Shown here piece after piece: positions 1 through 6,317 of a stretch of 12,525 nucleotides of DNA. The translations under genes and the position numbers were made by a program. Each line of letters starts with the position of its first letter. Position 1 is the stretch's first letter. The notes below the pieces were generated by a model. It was not told the DNA's origin. It worked only from the letters and a program-made list of their open reading frames with translations, and made no database searches. Origin of the DNA: a bacterium (GTDB taxonomy: Bacteria; Gemmatimonadota; Gemmatimonadetes; Gemmatimonadales; Gemmatimonadaceae); contig JAJZRK010000093.1 in the NCBI GenBank assembly GCA_021802745.1, positions 1 to 12,525 of the forward strand, in the 5' to 3' direction.

Positions 1-96
1 CCTACGGGCAGGATCAACAAAACCGATTGAGCCTTCATCGAAGGCGCCGCGCTGTTCGCCGTCGTCGTGTCGTTCCTTATCCAGAGCAAGTTCTAG
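1..96 (+). pseudogene. atpE: ATP synthase F0 subunit c, 3' end, with in-frame TGA
   Basis: This is the C-terminal end of the membrane c subunit, whose oligomeric ring carries protons through F0. Frame 1 reads PTGRINKTD, a TGA stop at 28-30, then AFIEGAALFAVVV and a short Gln/Ser/Lys/Phe tail ending in TAG at 94-96. The Glu of IEGAALF is the ion-carrying carboxylate of the second transmembrane helix, so identity of the downstream part is secure. Compared with the usual family spacing between the polar loop (GRI) and that Glu, about three residues are missing and one codon is a stop. The gene starts before the window. The defect may be real, a sequence error near a contig edge, or a chimeric join; the PTGRI match upstream argues weakly against a join. 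Placement directly before atpF supports the call. Confidence 0.8.
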
Positions 97-106
97 GCAG
101 TCCGGC

Positions 107-138
107 GGCCCGCATGCCCCCCCGGGGGGGTGCGGGCC
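107..138 (+). other. Intercistronic GC hairpin between atpE and atpF
   Basis: The arms 107-114 and 131-138 are complementary over 8 bp. After a 2-nt bulge (TG, 115-116) the run of seven C (117-123) can pair back on seven G (124-130), leaving a tight loop. There is no T-tract after it, so it is not a normal terminator. In ATP synthase operons, c is needed in large excess over b, and a stable hairpin just after atpE could protect the upstream mRNA end or attenuate read-through; that role is inference. Confidence 0.5.
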
Positions 139-173
139 CGCCGTCTCTACCTCCTCCTGATCCTGAACTCCCC

Positions 174-749
174 ATGCGCTCTCTCGTGATCCGCGCCCTG
201 ACGCTCCTTGCCGCCACCGCCATGCCGGCGTTCGCCAGCGAGGCGGAAGCCCCCAAGGGCGGCCTGCTCTCGCCGGCGGGCGGCCTGATGTTCTGGACGG
301 TGCTCGTCTTCGCGGCGCTGTACTTCGTCCTCTCCAAGTTCGCTTTCAAGCCGATTCTCTCCGCCGTCGAAGGGCGCGAGCAGGAGCTGCGCGAGACGAT
401 GGAGCAGGCGAAGGCCGACCGTGACGCCGCGGCCGCGCTGCTCGCCGAGCAGAAGCGGCAGCTCGACGCCGCCCGCATGGACGCGCAGAAGATCATCGCC
501 GATGGCCGCGCGACAGCCGAGAAGATGCGCGCCGACATGCTGGAGCACACGCGCGCGCAGCAGGGCGACCTGCTGGAGCGCGCCAAGCGCGACATCGAAG
601 CCGAGAAGCTGGGCGCCATCGCCGAGCTGCGCCGCGAAGCGGTGGACCTGGCGATTGCCGGCGCGAGCAAGGTGATCGAGAAGAACCTCGACGACGCCTC
701 GAACCGCGCGCTGGTTGACAAGTACCTCGCGTCCATCGGAACCAAGTAA
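174..749 (+). CDS. atpF: ATP synthase F0 subunit b
   Basis: Subunit b is the peripheral stalk that joins F0 in the membrane to F1 through the delta subunit. The 191-residue product has the expected order: a transmembrane helix at about residues 37-56 (GLMFWTVLVFAALYFVLSKF), then FKPI at about 58-61, then a long charged, Ala-rich coiled coil to about residue 160 and a C-terminal segment that contacts delta. Unusually, residues 1-21 look like a cleavable signal peptide (hydrophobic core, AFA before Ser22), which would leave the mature N-terminus outside and keep the normal topology. The ATG at 174 is chosen because it opens this leader; longer upstream reading would run through the hairpin in unrelated Arg-rich sequence. 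No clear Shine-Dalgarno is visible. The TAA overlaps the atpH ATG by one base. Confidence 0.95.
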   Translation: MRSLVIRALTLLAATAMPAFASEAEAPKGGLLSPAGGLMFWTVLVFAALYFVLSKFAFKPILSAVEGREQELRETMEQAKADRDAAAALLAEQKRQLDAARMDAQKIIADGRATAEKMRADMLEHTRAQQGDLLERAKRDIEAEKLGAIAELRREAVDLAIAGASKVIEKNLDDASNRALVDKYLASIGTK

Positions 750-1282
750 TGCAGTCAGCGATCGCGCGGAACTACGCGGAGGCGCTGCTGGCGCTCGCCG
801 CCAAGGAGAACGCCCGCGATGTCTACGGCGCGTACATGGCGGCACTGGCCGACACGCTCGAGCGCGACGAGACCTTCAAGCGCTTCCTCGAGGCGCCCAC
901 GGTGAGCGGCGCCAGGAAGAACGAGGTGCTCGGCAAGGCCCTCACCGGGCAGGCGCCAGCGATGTTCGTGCGCTTCATCCAGAAGCTGGTGACCAATGGC
1001 CGCCAGATGCTGCTGGGCGACGTCTTCAACGAGTACAACACCCTGCTCGACGCCGAAGTGGGACGGGTGCACGCGCGGGTGACGATTTCGCGCGCGATGA
1101 GCGACGCGGAGCGCGACGCGCTCGCGGCGTCGCTGACCGCGGCGATGGGCAAGACGGTGGTGCCGCACCTGACGGTGAACCCGGCGATTCTTGGCGGGCT
1201 GGTGGTGCGCATCGGGGATACCGTGATGGACGGGTCGGTGCGGAGGAGGTTGGGGGCGCTCAAGGCGAAGATGGTGAGGTAG
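749..1282 (+). CDS. atpH: ATP synthase F1 subunit delta
   Basis: Delta (the OSCP homologue) sits on top of F1 and attaches it to the b stalk. The 177-residue length is typical. The N-terminal helical domain begins with SAIARNYAEALLALA (residues 3-17), the usual family start, and the C-terminal signature VNPAILGGLVVRIGDTVMDG lies at about residues 143-162, followed by SVRRRLGALK. The start codon shares one base with the atpF stop (TAATG), so translation is probably coupled. It is followed by a strong terminator and not by atpA, so the F1 catalytic genes must be elsewhere or in another transcription unit. No anomalies are seen in the reading frame. Confidence 0.96.
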   Translation: MQSAIARNYAEALLALAAKENARDVYGAYMAALADTLERDETFKRFLEAPTVSGARKNEVLGKALTGQAPAMFVRFIQKLVTNGRQMLLGDVFNEYNTLLDAEVGRVHARVTISRAMSDAERDALAASLTAAMGKTVVPHLTVNPAILGGLVVRIGDTVMDGSVRRRLGALKAKMVR

Positions 1283-1308
1283 CGGAACGAGGAGGGGGTT
1301 GAGGCGAA

Positions 1309-1340
1309 GGGACGAGGGACGGGAGTGGGGACGAGGGACG
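1309..1340 (+). repeat. Short direct repeat, GGGACGAGGGACG x2
   Basis: A perfect 13-bp repeat occurs at 1309-1321 and 1328-1340 (period 19) in the purine-rich spacer between atpH and its terminator. It has no coding potential that I can recognise. Similar purine-rich tracts occur in other spacers of this window (3640-3688, 6235-6310). Confidence 0.75.
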
Positions 1341-1344
1341 AGAG

Positions 1345-1371
1345 GGGCGGCCAAGCGTTGGCCGCCCTTTT
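1345..1371 (+). terminator. Rho-independent terminator after atpH
   Basis: A perfect 10-bp stem (GGGCGGCCAA at 1345-1354, TTGGCCGCCC at 1358-1367) closes a 3-nt loop GCG and is followed at once by TTTT (1368-1371). It is the clearest terminator in the window and marks the end of the atpE-atpF-atpH transcription unit. Confidence 0.9.
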
Positions 1372-1440
1372 GAATTTCAACCCATCGCGTGTGCCGCTCG
1401 TAGAGTCAGGGCGTATCTTCATGATATGACGGTCGGCTCC

Positions 1441-1445
1441 GGGAG
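1441..1445 (+). promoter_or_regulatory. Ribosome-binding site that decides the 1453 start
   Basis: GGGAG lies 7 nt before the ATG at 1453, whereas the in-frame ATG at 1426 has no Shine-Dalgarno. The 1453 start also places the signal peptide right at the N-terminus. A leaderless transcript starting at 1426 cannot be excluded, since a TATCTT box lies at 1414-1419. Confidence 0.55.
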
Positions 1446-1452
1446 TTTGCTG

Positions 1453-3636
1453 ATGCGAATCGTCGTTGCCGCGGCGGTGCTGGGCGTCGGTTGTCTCGCG
1501 CCGCGCGCCGCGGCGCAGTCGGTGCAGGGGACGCTGCTGCGCGCCGACAGCATGCCGGCGGCGGGCGTGATTGTCGTCGCGTCGCGCGGCGCGAGGGACA
1601 GCGTGCTCGCGCGCACGATGACGAACGGCAACGGGCGATACGTGCTGACGCTGACGCCGGGACCGGTGGTGCTGCGCGCGCTGCGCATTGGGCATCGGCC
1701 GCATGTGATCGCCGAGTTCACGCTGGCCGCGGGGGCACGACGTGAGGCGCGCAGCGTGCTGCCAGACGATCCGATCGTGCTGGCCGCGATGACGACCGAG
1801 GCCTCGTCCACCTGCCGGCAGACGGGGACGGCGGGGACGAACGTCGCCCTCGTCTTCGAGGAGGCGCGCAAGGCATTGTTGGCGACGACGCTCAAGTCGG
1901 GCGACGGCGACCCGCTGGCGCGGCTCAGCATCTACGAACAGGCGCGCAGCGTGGGGAGCCGCGCGGGGTCGCCCCCGAAACTGGAGTTCCAGGAAGGGGT
2001 GACCATCAAGCCGTTCCAGAGCCTGAAGCCGGACTCGCTGGCGAAGGTGGGCTACATGCAGCAGGACCTGTCCGCCAACGTCTACTGGGCGCCCGACGCG
2101 GACGTGCTGCTATCGGAGCCGTTCGCGGCCTCGCACTGTCTCGGGCTCGCCGAGGGAACAGGCACTCACGCGGGGTGGATTGGGCTGACCTTTCGTCCGC
2201 AGGAGTTCCGGCGCGGCTTCGTGGACGTGAAGGGAACGCTCTGGCTCGACCGCGCGACCAATGAACTGCGTCGCATGGAGTACACCTACGACGGACTTTC
2301 CATCACGATGCAGCGGGCTGACCCGGGCGGTGAGGTGGAGTTCACGCGGCTCCCCGACGGCATCTGGTTCGTGAGCAAATGGGAAATCCGGATGCCGCGC
2401 ATGACGCTGCCGCCGGGTGTGCCGAAGCTGGTGGGCCTCTGGGTGAAGGGCGGCGAAGTGTGGTGGATCAGGCGCGGGCGCGAACTGCTGTATTCCAACG
2501 GCCGCGCGGAGCCGGTGCCAGACAAGCTCGCCTCGAAAGATTCGGTGCGCGCCGAGGGCGACATGGCGGCCGGAATGGCCGTGTGCGCGCCGGCGCCGGG
2601 GGCACCCGCCGGAATGCTGGCGGGGACGGTGGCGGACGAAAGCGGTGCGCCGCTGGCCGATGCGGTGGTGACGGTGGAGTGGAAGGGGAACTTCTCGACG
2701 GCGGGGCGCGGGATTTCGTGGGAGACGCAGGGGCTCAGCACGATCACGGCGCGCGACGGCGCGTTCAGCATCTGCGGAATTCCCGATGGGCGGTCGCTGA
2801 ACGTGATGGCGCAGTACGGTACGCGGAAGACGCCGAAGGCGACGGTGCAGGTGGCCGCCGGCGTGAAGAGCGCGCGCGTGGACCTTCGATTCAGTGGGGT
2901 GCGCGCCAACGCGGCGGCGAAGGGAGTGGTGGTGCGGGTGCGGGACGGCTACGGCGCGCCGATCGCGCACGCGGTCGTGGAAGTTGAGGGCGGGCGCGGG
3001 CGCGTGGCCGACGACAGCGGGCGCGTCGTCTTGAGCGCCGCGCCGGATACGCTGCGTCTGACCGTGCGTCGCATCGGGTACACGCCGCACACGGGGCGCG
3101 CCGGGCGGGCGAAGTCCGGGGAATTCGAGGTATCGCTCGAACCGCTCGCGCAGGCGCTCGCGGCGGTGACGGTGACAGCGAGGGGCGTGAAGTCGCCGCT
3201 CGAGGTATCGGGATTCTACGACCGTGTGCAGCGCGCGCAACGCGGGGCGTTCAACGCCGACTTCATCACGCCGGAGGAGCTCGACCTGCGCCGCGGGGCG
3301 CGGCCGAGCGATCTGTTTCAGGGATGGCGGTTCGTGGTTCCGGTGCGCACCCCGGGATCCGCACCGCAGACGTACCTGCAGGGGCGCGGGCGGTGCAAGA
3401 TGACCGTATACCTGGACGGCCGACGATTGGAACCCGAGCCCGCGCGCGGGGCAGGAGGCGGCGCGCGCGCGGACGGGTTTGTGGCGATTGACGACCTGCT
3501 CGACGCCAACGCGATCAGCGCGATCGAGATCTACGCGAGTGCGGCGAATGCGCCGGCGGAGTTGATTCCGCTGGTGGGCACGTCGCAGCAGGGGGCGTGC
3601 GGGATTGTGGCGATATGGACGGGCGGGCGGCATTAG
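1453..3636 (+). CDS. Secreted carboxypeptidase-regulatory-like / TonB-plug-like protein
   Basis: The 727-residue product begins with a Sec signal peptide (residues 1-22, AAA before Gln22). Three Ig-like carboxypeptidase-regulatory domains can be seen at about 23-95, 387-475 and 491-570, each with the pattern G-x-V...G-A-P-L/I-A-x-A-x-V and a following Asp-Gly or Asn-Gly turn. The region 96-385 is a family-specific middle part with Trp-rich strands that I do not recognise. From about residue 572 (VTVTARG) to the end the chain resembles a TonB-receptor plug: MTVYLDGRRL near 649-658, a Leu-rich helix, AIEIYAS, and a final ACGIVAIWT. No 22-strand barrel follows, so it cannot be a TonB receptor itself. 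A role at the outer membrane, perhaps partnering a transporter, is inference. Purine-rich repeats follow its stop codon. Confidence 0.85.
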   Translation: MRIVVAAAVLGVGCLAPRAAAQSVQGTLLRADSMPAAGVIVVASRGARDSVLARTMTNGNGRYVLTLTPGPVVLRALRIGHRPHVIAEFTLAAGARREARSVLPDDPIVLAAMTTEASSTCRQTGTAGTNVALVFEEARKALLATTLKSGDGDPLARLSIYEQARSVGSRAGSPPKLEFQEGVTIKPFQSLKPDSLAKVGYMQQDLSANVYWAPDADVLLSEPFAASHCLGLAEGTGTHAGWIGLTFRPQEFRRGFVDVKGTLWLDRATNELRRMEYTYDGLSITMQRADPGGEVEFTRLPDGIWFVSKWEIRMPRMTLPPGVPKLVGLWVKGGEVWWIRRGRELLYSNGRAEPVPDKLASKDSVRAEGDMAAGMAVCAPAPGAPAGMLAGTVADESGAPLADAVVTVEWKGNFSTAGRGISWETQGLSTITARDGAFSICGIPDGRSLNVMAQYGTRKTPKATVQVAAGVKSARVDLRFSGVRANAAAKGVVVRVRDGYGAPIAHAVVEVEGGRGRVADDSGRVVLSAAPDTLRLTVRRIGYTPHTGRAGRAKSGEFEVSLEPLAQALAAVTVTARGVKSPLEVSGFYDRVQRAQRGAFNADFITPEELDLRRGARPSDLFQGWRFVVPVRTPGSAPQTYLQGRGRCKMTVYLDGRRLEPEPARGAGGGARADGFVAIDDLLDANAISAIEIYASAANAPAELIPLVGTSQQGACGIVAIWTGGRH

Positions 3637-3639
3637 AGC

Positions 3640-3688
3640 GGGGCAGGGTGCGGGGTGTGGTGCAGGGGCAGGGTGCGGGGTGTGGTGC
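3640..3688 (+). repeat. 24-bp G-rich tandem repeat (two perfect copies)
   Basis: The same 24 bases occupy 3640-3663 and 3665-3688, with one A between them (period 25). Each copy contains a GGGG, a GGG and another GGGG run, and a further G-run follows at about 3689-3700. The + strand could fold as a G-quadruplex. It begins four bases after the stop of the preceding gene and fills most of the spacer before the gene remnant. Confidence 0.9.
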
Positions 3689-3727
3689 GGGGGGCGGGGG
3701 CTGACCTTGGCGAAGACTCAACTACTG

Positions 3728-4248
3728 ATGACACGCTCAATACTCGGCACGGCACTTTCCATGCTCGCCGTCGCTGCCTGCGGCGGGGCGCGGGGCGCTC
3801 CCTTGTCATCCGCTGCTGCGGCGCCGATTACGGCGGCGGCGTGCGGTGGTACGAGTTTCGCATAGACAAGGGGCGTCTCGTGCGCCTGCACCAGCAGGGG
3901 ACGTACGCGTCGGGCGGCTTCTATCGCTGGATGGGGAGCATCGGCATGGACGGCGCGGGGAACATCGCCATGGGCTATTCGTTCGGCGGTACGCCGCACT
4001 TCGCGGGACAGCGCCTGGCGGCGCGCGCGCCGTCGGATCCGCCTTGGCGCATGGGATTCCGTGAGACGGTGATCGCCGAGGGCGAGGACTCGCAGCGAAA
4101 CACGATGCGGTGGGAGGACTACACCACGCTCGCGATGGATCCCGACGACTGCACCTTCTGGTACGTGGGCGACAACTGCAAGAAAGGAGCCATGTCGTAC
4201 TCGACGCGGATTGCGGGGTGGAGGGTGGAGGGGTGGAAGCCGAGGTGA
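3728..4248 (+). pseudogene. Remnant of a secreted protein: lipoprotein-type leader plus out-of-frame C-terminal piece
   Basis: From ATG 3728 one frame gives MTRSILGTALSMLAVAACGG, a lipoprotein-like leader with a plausible lipobox Cys, and stops at 3863-3865 after 45 residues. From about 3820 a different frame gives a globular sequence (RWYEFRIDKG, then GTYASGGFYRWMGSIGMDG, GNIAMGYSFGGTPHFAGQR, MRWEDYTTLAMDPDDCTFWY) ending at 4248. This C-terminal piece resembles the end of long beta-propeller-like secreted proteins in which the same GYSFGGTP and RWEDYT...DDCTFWYVGD segments occur; that family memory is moderate. Leader and piece would need a frameshift to join, and the middle of such a protein is absent, so I read an internal deletion plus frameshift. 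Alternatively, the 45-residue leader ORF is a small lipoprotein of its own. Confidence 0.65.
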
Positions 4249-4296
4249 TCTGCGATCTCTGTCAATTCCGTCTCCCATCCGGCATTCTTCCATGAT

Positions 4297-4869
4297 ATGG
4301 CAGACACTCCCCCCCTCGACCGGCGCGGATTCTTCTCGCACGGACTGTCGCGCCTGCTGGGGCAGGTGGTGGATGCCGTCTCGGAGAAGGTGTCGCCAGT
4401 GCCGTACGTGCGGCCACCGGGCGCGATTGCCGAACCGGCCTTTCTGGCCGCGTGCACGCGGTGCAAGGAATGCGGGGCGGTTTGCCCGGCGCTCGCCATC
4501 CGCATGCTTCCCGCGACGCACGGCATCGCCGCGGGAACTCCGGTGCTGGAAGTGGACGACCGCGCCTGCATCATGTGCGCCGACATGCCGTGTGTGAAAG
4601 CCTGTCCCACCGGGGCGCTGCTGGCGTCGCGGGACGGATGGGCCGATGTGAAGATGGCGGTGATCAGCGTGGACGACCGGCGCTGCATCGCCTTTCAGGG
4701 CATCGAGTGCGGCGTCTGTGCCCGAGTGTGCCCGGTGGGCGACGCGGCGATTGAACTGGACAGCAAGGGGCGGCCGTTCATTGGCGCCGCCTGCACGGGA
4801 TGCGGCAAGTGCGTGACCGCATGCGTGACGACCCCAAGCGCGATGACTGCGCGACCTGTGAGGAACTGA
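4297..4869 (+). CDS. Ferredoxin-type protein with four [4Fe-4S] sites (NapF/NapG/MauM-like)
   Basis: The 190-residue protein carries four Cys clusters: C53-C56-C59-C63, C91-C94-C99-C103, C130-C138-C141-C145 and C166-C169-C172-C176, most followed by Pro. This four-cluster layout is that of NapF/NapG/MauM electron-transfer proteins. The N-terminus has an Arg pair (LDRRGFFSHG, residues 7-16) as in NapF/NapG, but no clear hydrophobic core follows, so Tat export is doubtful. The third cluster has an unusually long gap (seven residues) between its first two Cys. No nap, nrf or mau partner is nearby. The stop is one base before the GTG of the cupin, so they are probably co-transcribed. The partner redox enzyme cannot be named from here. 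Confidence 0.85.
   Translation: MADTPPLDRRGFFSHGLSRLLGQVVDAVSEKVSPVPYVRPPGAIAEPAFLAACTRCKECGAVCPALAIRMLPATHGIAAGTPVLEVDDRACIMCADMPCVKACPTGALLASRDGWADVKMAVISVDDRRCIAFQGIECGVCARVCPVGDAAIELDSKGRPFIGAACTGCGKCVTACVTTPSAMTARPVRN
4861..4864 (+). promoter_or_regulatory. Ribosome-binding site for the cupin GTG start
   Basis: AGGA lies 6 nt before GTG 4871, within the last codons of the ferredoxin gene. This spacing favours GTG 4871 over the in-frame GTG at 4889. Confidence 0.5.
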
Positions 4870-4870
4870 C

Positions 4871-5248
4871 GTGGACGGAAAGACCAACGTGAAGTTCGTG
4901 CCCAAGCCGTGGGGGCACGAGACGATCTGGGCCCACACCGACCAGTACGTGGGCAAGGTGCTGCACATCGATGCCGGCTAGGCGCTGAGCGTGCAGTACC
5001 ACAACACGAAGGACGAGACCATCCACCTGCTGCGCGGCGAGATGATCTACCGCGTGGACTTCAAGGATGGCCGCGGCCTGGTGGAGGTGCCGTTCCGCGT
5101 GGGCGAGAGCTATCGCAACACGCCCGGCGTCATCCACCAGATGGAAGCGGTGACCGACTGCGACGTGCTGGAGGCGAGCACGCCGCACCTCGACGACGTC
5201 GTGCGACTGACCGACCGCTACGGTCGAGAGGGGACGAGCGCGCCATGA
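4871..5248 (+). pseudogene. Mannose-6-phosphate-isomerase-like cupin, interrupted by in-frame TAG
   Basis: Read through, this is a 125-codon small cupin. KPWGHETIW (residues 12-20) is the hallmark of type II phosphomannose isomerase domains; the cupin core follows with QYHNTKDETIHLLRGEM (42-58; H44 and E49 candidate metal ligands) and TPGVIH (84-89), and the end LDDVVRLTDRYGRE (107-120) is typical. Codon 37 is TAG (4979-4981), between HIDAG and ALSVQYH, where homologues are uninterrupted. Both sides are otherwise perfectly in frame and well conserved, so the lesion is recent, an error, or read through. Reinitiation at GTG 4991, ten bases after the stop, would give an 85-residue protein that lacks the first strands. 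The stop overlaps the next gene (ATGA). Expected role: sugar-phosphate isomerisation or binding for nucleotide-sugar synthesis. Confidence 0.8.
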
Positions 5249-6234
5249 AGGTGATCATTCCGCTGGCCGGCAAGGGGACGCGCCTGCGCCCCCACACGCA
5301 CACGGTGCCGAAGCCGATGCTCAAGGTGGTCGGCAAGCCGGTGATGGACTACGTGCTCGACGACGTCCGCAAGCTGGGCGACGTGAGCGAGGTCATCTAC
5401 ATCACGGGCCACCTGAAGGAGACCGTGGAGGCGCATGCGCGCACCGCGTACGCCGACCTGCCGGCGCGCTTCATCGAGCAGAAGGTGCAGGACGGCACCG
5501 CGGGCGCCGTGGCGCTGGCGAAGGCGTTCGTGAACGAGCCGGTGCTCATCATCTTCGTGGACACGATCTTCGACGCCGACCTCGGCGTCATCAAGACGAG
5601 CCCGGACGACGGGATCATCTGGACCAAGGAAGTGGAGGACTACCAGCGCTTCGGCGTGGTGGTGACCGACGCCAACGGCCACATGACGAAGATCGTGGAG
5701 AAGCCCAAGACCCCGATCTCGAAGCGGGCGAACATCGGGCTGTACTACATCCGCGACTGGAAGCTGCTGTACGAGGGCATAGAGCACGTGCTTAAGTCGC
5801 CCATGAACCAGGGCGAGTTCTACCTGACCGATGCCTTCCAGTACATGATTGACCACGGCGCCAAGCTGAAGGTGCTCGACGTGCGCGGCTGGTACGACGC
5901 GGGGAAGATTGACACCCTGCTCGACACGAACCGCGTGATGCTGGAGAAGGGGCTGGCGCGGAAGCCGACGGAACTCGAGGACTGCACGATCATCGAGCCG
6001 GTCTACATCGAGGATGGCGTGGAGGCGACAGGCTCGACGATCGGGCCGAACGTCTGCGTGCTGGCCGGGTCGAAGCTGCTGAGCTGTACGGTGAGCCACA
6101 GCCTGATTGGCGCCAGGAGCCTGCTGGCGCGCTGCGCGCTCACGAAATCGCTGGTGGGGGACCGCGTCGTGCTCGAAGGGGTACGAGGGGAGGTGACGGT
6201 GGGGGATGATTGTGAGGTGAGAAGCAGGATTTAG
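5245..6234 (+). CDS. Sugar-1-phosphate nucleotidyltransferase with left-handed beta-helix tail
   Basis: The enzyme would join a sugar-1-phosphate to an NTP to make a nucleotide sugar for glycans or envelope polymers. The N-terminal signature PLAGKGTRLRPHTHTVPKPM (residues 6-25) is the NTP-binding loop of the RmlA/GalU/mannose-1-phosphate guanylyltransferase superfamily. Further landmarks are VDTIF with the candidate metal Asp106, VEKP at 151-154, ANIGLYYI at 162-169 and GEFYLTDAFQ at 190-199. Residues from about 245 to 329 form hexapeptide-like turns (IGPNV, LIGARS, LVGDRV), a left-handed beta-helix. Length 329 is normal for the two-domain form. The nucleotide and sugar cannot be fixed from sequence alone. 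It overlaps the cupin stop by ATGA, so the pair resembles a split ManC-type isomerase/guanylyltransferase; that favours mannose, as inference. Confidence 0.9.
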   Translation: MKVIIPLAGKGTRLRPHTHTVPKPMLKVVGKPVMDYVLDDVRKLGDVSEVIYITGHLKETVEAHARTAYADLPARFIEQKVQDGTAGAVALAKAFVNEPVLIIFVDTIFDADLGVIKTSPDDGIIWTKEVEDYQRFGVVVTDANGHMTKIVEKPKTPISKRANIGLYYIRDWKLLYEGIEHVLKSPMNQGEFYLTDAFQYMIDHGAKLKVLDVRGWYDAGKIDTLLDTNRVMLEKGLARKPTELEDCTIIEPVYIEDGVEATGSTIGPNVCVLAGSKLLSCTVSHSLIGARSLLARCALTKSLVGDRVVLEGVRGEVTVGDDCEVRSRI

Positions 6235-6310
6235 GGCTGATTGAGGATATGGAATTCGGATGGGGATTCGGGATTGCGAATTGGGATGGCGATTCGCGAC
6301 GGACTACTAA
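6235..6310 (+). repeat. Low-complexity spacer of GGATTCGGGATT-like units
   Basis: The spacer between the nucleotidyltransferase and the Met-rich gene is built from variants of GGATT/GGATG/GAATT and is richer in A and T than the genes around it. The string ATTGAGGAT occurs at 6240-6248 and again at 6310-6318, the second being the true ribosome-binding region. A 6-bp inverted pair (GCGAAT 6276-6281, ATTCGC 6292-6297) is also present. No gene is recognised in it. Confidence 0.6.
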
Positions 6311-6312
6311 TT

Positions 6313-6317
6313 GAGGA
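6313..6317 (+). promoter_or_regulatory. Ribosome-binding site for the 6325 start
   Basis: GAGGA lies 7 nt before ATG 6325 and selects this start over the upstream in-frame ATG at 6259 and GTG/TTG codons in the repeat spacer; it also puts the signal peptide at the N-terminus. Confidence 0.7.

Noticed and set aside
1..8. CCTACGGG at the first bases, equal to the start of a common 16S primer
   Set aside because: Only eight bases match; the following bases do not, and the frame gives PTGRI as expected in atpE. Probably chance.
2110..3633. Long antisense open frame (507 codons) opposite the plug-like gene
   Set aside because: Arg/His/Pro-rich product typical of the complement of high-GC coding sequence, with no recognisable domain; the + strand gene is clearly real.
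4297..4360. Tat signal on the ferredoxin-type protein
   Set aside because: The Arg pair is present but no hydrophobic core follows within the usual distance.
3718..4968. Antisense open frame (416 codons) across the remnant, ferredoxin gene and cupin start
   Set aside because: Composition is that of a GC shadow, and it crosses three + strand features.
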